NCBI RefSeq assembly: GCF_006345815.1
Contig: NZ_VCIG01000007.1
Coordinates: 186,001-250,000, forward strand
Source of the DNA: Ochrobactrum sp. CGA5
GTDB taxonomy: Bacteria; Pseudomonadota; Alphaproteobacteria; Rhizobiales; Rhizobiaceae
Length of the DNA: 64,000 nt
Direction: 5' to 3'
Below, piece by piece: positions 60,097 to 64,000 of this stretch. The translations under genes and the position numbers were made by a program. The notes under the pieces were generated by a model that searched no databases, was not told the origin of the DNA, and saw only the letters and a list, made by a program, of their open reading frames with translations. Numbering within the stretch: position 1 is the stretch's first letter; every line of letters starts with the position of its first letter.

Positions 60097-60522
60097 ATGA
60101 TCCGCTTTTCGCTTCATTGCGATCAGGGCCATGAATTCGAGGGCTGGTTTCGCGACAATGCCGATTTTGACCGTCAGTCGGAAATGAAGCTCGTCGCCTG
60201 CCCGGTGTGCAATTCACAAGCCGTTCAGAAGTCGCTGATGGCGCCGGCTGTTTCGACAAGCCGCGGCAAGGAAAAGATTGCCATGGCGCTGGGTGACACG
60301 CAGAAGCAGATACTGGACGAAATGCGGGAATTGAGCCGCAAGGTTCGCGAGAATGCGGATTATGTCGGCGACAAGTTTGCCGAAGAAGCCCGGAAGATCC
60401 ATTTCGGCGAGACCGAAACACGTGGTATCTATGGCGAAGCGTCGCGCGAGGATGTGCATTCGCTGCTTGAAGACGGTGTCGACGTTCTGCCGTTGCCGGT
60501 ATTTCCAGAAGACAAGAACTGA
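60097..60522 (+). CDS. DUF1178 family protein
   Basis: A 141-residue protein that begins MIRFSLHCDQGHEFEGWFRD and has a second cysteine pair in VACPVCNSQAVQKSLMAPAV near residue 36, forming a zinc-ribbon-like CxxC pattern. A helical part with DEMRELSRKVRENADYVGDKFAEEARKIHFGE follows. The family is common in Proteobacteria next to the Nit gene, but its function is unknown. It starts five bases after the nitrilase stop. Confidence 0.93.
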   Translation: MIRFSLHCDQGHEFEGWFRDNADFDRQSEMKLVACPVCNSQAVQKSLMAPAVSTSRGKEKIAMALGDTQKQILDEMRELSRKVRENADYVGDKFAEEARKIHFGETETRGIYGEASREDVHSLLEDGVDVLPLPVFPEDKN

Positions 60523-60545
60523 TTGCCCTACAGGAGACACGGCGC

Positions 60546-61427
60546 ATGAGACTGATGGATTCTGCGCCTTTTCTGCTCATTGCAACCGGCACCTTGCTGG
60601 GTCTTATTCTGCCGCTTGGCAAGATCGCGGCGCAGGCCGGTATTCCGCCTGCGATCTGGACTTTTCTGTTCTCGGCGAGTGCGGGAATCATTCTGTTCGC
60701 TGTTCTTCGACTGCAGGGAAAGAAGATCGGCTTTTCAGGGGGGCGGCTGCGTTATTATATCTGCACCGCGTTCATCTCCTATGCCGTGCCCAATCTTCTC
60801 ATTCTTTCTGCCATTCCGCGCCTTGGCGCGGGTTTCACCGGCATCATGTACACGCTCTCGCCGGTCATCACGCTTGTTCTTTCGATGGGGTTCGGACTGC
60901 GACGTCCCAACGCGCTCGGGATCGGCGGGATAGCCGCTGGATTTATCGGTGCAGTGATGGTGGCGATGACGCGTGGAGAAGTGGGTAAGCCAGCCGATCC
61001 ATTGTGGATTGCAGCAGCATTGCTCATTCCGGTGTTTCTGGCCATCGGCAATGTCTATCGCACGCTCGACTGGCCGAAGAACTCTGATCCGACTGAACTT
61101 GCTGCGGGAAGCCATCTTGCATCGGCGCTGATGCTTTTTGCCGGTATATTCATATTCACCGGTCAGTTTCCGATCGAGATGCTTGCCTTCGCGCCATGGG
61201 CTGCGTTGATCCAGTCGATGGCATCGGCTGGCATGTTCGCCCTGTTCTTCCGGCTACAGGCAGTTGGCGGGCCGGTTTATCTCAGCCAGATCGGCTATGT
61301 AGCAGCGGCTCTGGGGCTCATTTCCGGAACACTATTTCTTGGCGAACATTATCCGCCTCTGACCTGGGTCGGGGCACTGGTCATTTGCGTGGGCGTTGCC
61401 ATGACAACGCGCGCGCAAAAAGGTTGA
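60546..61427 (+). CDS. EamA/DMT family transporter
   Basis: A 293-residue ten-helix exporter. PFLLIATGTLLGLILPLGKIAAQAGI begins the first EamA repeat, and GPVYLSQIGYVAAALGLISGTLFLGEHYPPLTWVGALVICVGV is the second repeat end with its typical glycines. It is the third DMT protein in the window. ATG 60546 follows GGAGACACGGCGC. The substrate is unknown. It follows the DUF1178 gene by 23 bases and could share its transcript. Confidence 0.92.
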   Translation: MRLMDSAPFLLIATGTLLGLILPLGKIAAQAGIPPAIWTFLFSASAGIILFAVLRLQGKKIGFSGGRLRYYICTAFISYAVPNLLILSAIPRLGAGFTGIMYTLSPVITLVLSMGFGLRRPNALGIGGIAAGFIGAVMVAMTRGEVGKPADPLWIAAALLIPVFLAIGNVYRTLDWPKNSDPTELAAGSHLASALMLFAGIFIFTGQFPIEMLAFAPWAALIQSMASAGMFALFFRLQAVGGPVYLSQIGYVAAALGLISGTLFLGEHYPPLTWVGALVICVGVAMTTRAQKG

Positions 61428-61440
61428 GGATAAGAACGGA

Positions 61441-62187
61441 TCAGGCGGGCCGTTCGGCAAGCACCATATAGTTCACATCCGTGTCGCGGGAGCGGCTCCA
61501 GCTGTCGGCCAGCGGATTGTAGGTCACGCCAAGCTTGTCGATGAGGCGCAGGCCGCCTTTCGCAAGTGCGGTTTCCAGCTCTTCCGGGCGAACCAGCTTT
61601 TCATATTGATGCGTGCCGCGCGGCAGCCAACGCAGCACATATTCCGCGCCGATGATGGCCAGACCGTACGCTTTGAGTGTACGGTTGATGGTGGCGACGA
61701 ACATCAGTCCGCCGGGTTTCACCATTTCGCTGGTCGCAGACATGAACAGGTCGACATCGGAGACGTGCTCGACCACCTCCATGTTGAGTACGATGTCGAA
61801 TTTTTCACCGGCTTCAGCCAGTGCTTCTGCTGTGGTTGCGCGATAATCGATGTCGAGACCACTTTGTGCGGCATGGATTTTAGCCACTTCGATATTGGTC
61901 GTGGAAGCATCCGCTCCGATGACGGTCGCACCCAGGCGCGCCATCGGCTCGCAGAGAAGCCCGCCGCCGCAGCCGATATCGAGCAGGCGCAGGCCTTCGA
62001 AGGGGCGCGGCGCATTGGGATCGCGATTGAATTTGGCGCAGATCTTTTCCTTGATATAGGCAAGCCGCGTCGGGTTGAACTTATGCAAGGGGCGAAACTT
62101 GCCCTGCGGATTCCACCATTCTGCAGCAATGCGCGAAAAATGCTCGATTTCCGAAGCGTCGATAGTGGTGCGGGCGGTCTCGGTCAT
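61441..62187 (-). CDS. ubiG: Ubiquinone biosynthesis O-methyltransferase
   Basis: A 248-residue enzyme that performs both O-methylations of ubiquinone synthesis. It has the start [32 protein letters not shown], the SAM motif [20 protein letters not shown] near residue 68, [16 protein letters not shown] near 132 and [12 protein letters not shown] near 158. It supplies the quinone pool that receives ETF electrons. It converges with the EamA gene and is divergent from lysC across a 217-base gap. Confidence 0.96.
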   Translation of the reverse strand: MTETARTTIDASEIEHFSRIAAEWWNPQGKFRPLHKFNPTRLAYIKEKICAKFNRDPNAPRPFEGLRLLDIGCGGGLLCEPMARLGATVIGADASTTNIEVAKIHAAQSGLDIDYRATTAEALAEAGEKFDIVLNMEVVEHVSDVDLFMSATSEMVKPGGLMFVATINRTLKAYGLAIIGAEYVLRWLPRGTHQYEKLVRPEELETALAKGGLRLIDKLGVTYNPLADSWSRSRDTDVNYMVLAERPA

Positions 62188-62404
62188 TTCATTCTCCAGC
62201 GGCGGAAGCTTACGGTTCTGCTCTCAAGGTAGTACTCCAAAGTCAAGGAACAAATCAATTTTGCTCTCAAGAGGCTCGATACGAATCGCGGCCTTGCGGA
62301 AGCGTGGCATTTTAGCTATGTCACCCCGGGTTTGCCTGTCGCAACAATATAAGGTTTGGACGGGTGAGAGTGTAATTTTTCTAAACAGCGGGACGTAACC
62401 TTAA

Positions 62405-63676
62405 ATGGCGCGCATCGTGATGAAATTCGGCGGCACTTCGGTGGCTGATCTGGAACGCATCTATAATGTGGCGCGCCACGTCAAACGCGAGGTCGAAGCG
62501 GGCAATCAGGTTGCCGTCGTCGTTTCGGCCATGTCCGGCAAGACCAACGAGCTGGTCGGCTGGGTGCAGAACATGCCGAAAGTCTGCGGCGCGAGCTCAC
62601 CTTTCTATGATGCCCGTGAGTACGACACGATCGTCGCTTCCGGCGAGCAGGTGACGAGTGGTCTTCTGGCGATTGCGCTTCAGTCTATTGGCGTCGACGC
62701 GCGTTCGTGGCAGGGCTGGCAGATTCCGATCAAGACCGACAACGCCCATGGCGCCGCCCGCATTCAGGAAATCGACGGCTCGGAAATCATTCGCCGCATG
62801 GAAATGGGGCAGGTTGCCGTCGTTGCCGGTTTTCAGGGGCTCGGTCCCGACAATCGCGTTGCAACGCTCGGGCGCGGCGGTTCCGACACGTCCGCTGTCG
62901 CCATCGCTGCCGGCGTGAAGGCCGATCGTTGCGACATTTATACGGATGTGGATGGCGTCTACACCACCGACCCGCGCGTGGAGCCGAAGGCGAAGCGCCT
63001 TTCCAAGATTTCCTTTGAGGAAATGCTGGAAATGGCATCGCTTGGTGCCAAGGTTCTGCAGGTGCGTTCGGTCGAACTCGCCATGGTGCACAAGGTACGC
63101 ACTTTTGTGCGCTCGAGCTTTACGGACCCAGATGCGCCGGGCATGGGTGATCCGATCAACCCGCCCGGAACCCTTATTTGCGACGAGGATGAAATCGTGG
63201 AACAGCAGGTCGTCACAGGTATCGCCTTTGCGAAGGATGAAGCTCAGATTTCGCTGCGGCGTGTGGCCGACCGGCCGGGCGTTTCGGCAGCTATTTTCGG
63301 GCCGCTCGCCGAAGAGCACATCAATGTCGATATGATCGTGCAGAATGTGTCGGAAGACGGCTCCAAGACCGACATGACTTTCACTATCCCGACCGGTGAT
63401 ATCGACAAGGCGCTGAAGGTGCTGGACAAGGTTAAGGGCGAGATCGGCTTTGACAATATCCAGTCCGAAACCGGCCTCGCCAAGATTTCGGTTATCGGCA
63501 TCGGTATGCGCAGCCACGCTGGCGTTGCCGCCACCGCTTTCAAAGCATTGGCCGAAAAAGGCATCAATATCCGCGCGATCACAACGTCTGAGATCAAGAT
63601 TTCGATCCTGATCGACGGCCCCTATGCGGAACTGGCCGTACGTACGCTGCATGCGGTCTATGGTCTCGACAAGTAA
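62405..63676 (+). CDS. lysC: Aspartate kinase
   Basis: A 423-residue enzyme that phosphorylates aspartate, the entry to lysine, threonine and methionine synthesis. It shows IVMKFGGTSVADLERI at residues 3-18, GRGGSDTSAVAIAAGVKADRCDIYTDVDGVYTTDPR near 160-195 and two ACT domains in the C-terminal third (about 265-340 and 345-420) for feedback control. ATG 62405 follows the weak site GGGACG. ptsP follows, as in many Alphaproteobacteria. Confidence 0.97.
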   Translation: MARIVMKFGGTSVADLERIYNVARHVKREVEAGNQVAVVVSAMSGKTNELVGWVQNMPKVCGASSPFYDAREYDTIVASGEQVTSGLLAIALQSIGVDARSWQGWQIPIKTDNAHGAARIQEIDGSEIIRRMEMGQVAVVAGFQGLGPDNRVATLGRGGSDTSAVAIAAGVKADRCDIYTDVDGVYTTDPRVEPKAKRLSKISFEEMLEMASLGAKVLQVRSVELAMVHKVRTFVRSSFTDPDAPGMGDPINPPGTLICDEDEIVEQQVVTGIAFAKDEAQISLRRVADRPGVSAAIFGPLAEEHINVDMIVQNVSEDGSKTDMTFTIPTGDIDKALKVLDKVKGEIGFDNIQSETGLAKISVIGIGMRSHAGVAATAFKALAEKGINIRAITTSEIKISILIDGPYAELAVRTLHAVYGLDK

Positions 63677-63880
63677 CCAGCCAGTTTAGCTCCATTTTAT
63701 AACGGTGCCGCGTAGCCGAAAGGGTGCGCGGCACTGCAACATTTTGCGAGCAGCGACTATTTGTTCTGGACGCGGCTGTCAAAAATGCTCACAAAGGTAT
63801 TGGCGTAACGCTTCGCGGGCGGGTATTGGGATTCGGCTGGCGAAAGCACGTCAGCAACCCGAAAGGAGTCCCCGACGATC

Positions 63881-64000
63881 ATGCGTGAGCTGACAACCGG
63901 TCCCCGCGTACTGCTCAAGCGGTTGCGCGAATTGATGGCAGAGCCGCTGGAACCGCAGGCGCGCCTCGACCGGATCGTTCGTGAAATTGCACAGAACATG
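63881..64000 (+). CDS. ptsP: Start of ptsP, nitrogen-related PTS enzyme I, cut by the window edge
   Basis: Forty codons from ATG 63881, with AAAGGAG thirteen bases upstream, reading MRELTTGPRVLLKRLRELMA and then EPLEPQARLDRIVREIAQNM. This is the N-terminus of the GAF-containing phosphoenolpyruvate-protein phosphotransferase PtsP; the lysC-ptsP order is common in Rhizobiales. PtsP starts the PTS-Ntr phosphorelay. Only the beginning of the GAF domain is visible, so the name rests partly on context. Confidence 0.75.
   Translation, partial: MRELTTGPRVLLKRLRELMAEPLEPQARLDRIVREIAQNM

Noticed and set aside
59630-60691. 353-codon minus-strand frame across the nitrilase and DUF1178 genes
   Set aside because: It runs antisense through two supported genes and shows no domain.
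62597-63652. 351-codon minus-strand frame opposite lysC
   Set aside because: Shadow of lysC, which has complete kinase and ACT motifs.

Overview
The window looks like a chromosomal segment of a Brucellaceae alphaproteobacterium (Brucella, including the former Ochrobactrum). The reasons are moderately high GC, the rhizobial gene neighbourhoods (tsaD/gpsA divergent from hemC-hemD-Mic60-hemY; tlpA divergent from argH-lptM-lysA; lysC followed by ptsP; secA divergent from a PpiC foldase followed by argJ), and the short dispersed repeats with an AACCGGTT core that are common between genes in this group. The genus is inferred from recall of protein sequences, not from a search. About 69 protein genes and one tRNA are supported. 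There is no rRNA operon, insertion sequence, intact prophage or CRISPR array.

Layout. 0-2.6 kb: a DMT exporter, then an ETF-beta lysine methyltransferase-like gene, an EVE-domain gene and a YciI gene, with three repeat copies in the gaps. 2.6-9.6 kb: gpsA and tsaD, divergent from a haem block hemC-hemD-Mic60(mitofilin)-hemY. 9.7-13 kb: TerB-like protein, MFS exporter, aquaporin Z and a small phage-like lipoprotein. 13-18 kb: ftsE-ftsX-ydcF-plsC and ppa (division, envelope, phospholipid). 18-24 kb: yggT, chaC, a DUF2125 protein, tyrC-hisC-methyltransferase, hpt. 24-31 kb: a large TIGR02302 membrane protein, lysA-lptM-argH, tlpA. 31-35 kb: transporters, BrkB, SDR, HIG1 protein, PduO adenosyltransferase. 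35-37.5 kb: queC-queD-queE (queuosine precursor synthesis) behind a candidate preQ1 riboswitch. 37.5-44 kb: etfB-etfA-hbdA, cysK, a universal stress protein behind an FNR-like box, and a trans-sulfuration-type PLP enzyme. 44-50 kb: tRNA-Leu(CAA), a 33-residue membrane microprotein, and an envelope block (eptA-like, FemAB/CelD-like, flippase). 50-57 kb: secA, PpiC foldase, argJ-GNAT-mutT. 57-64 kb: an NDUFAF5-like methyltransferase, comF, grxC, nitrilase, DUF1178, EamA, ubiG, lysC and the start of ptsP.

The region is mainly core metabolism and envelope biology. Two features stand out. The first is the preQ1-I-like aptamer whose tail runs into the queC ribosome-binding site. The second is the number of alphaproteobacterial relatives of mitochondrial proteins (Mic60, ETF and its methyltransferase, NDUFAF5, HIG1, UbiG/COQ3, monothiol chemistry, TsaD). 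The parts least explained are the 33-residue microprotein, the 42-residue ORF at 40.5 kb, the lipoprotein at 12.8 kb and the AT-rich lipoprotein beside tRNA-Leu.
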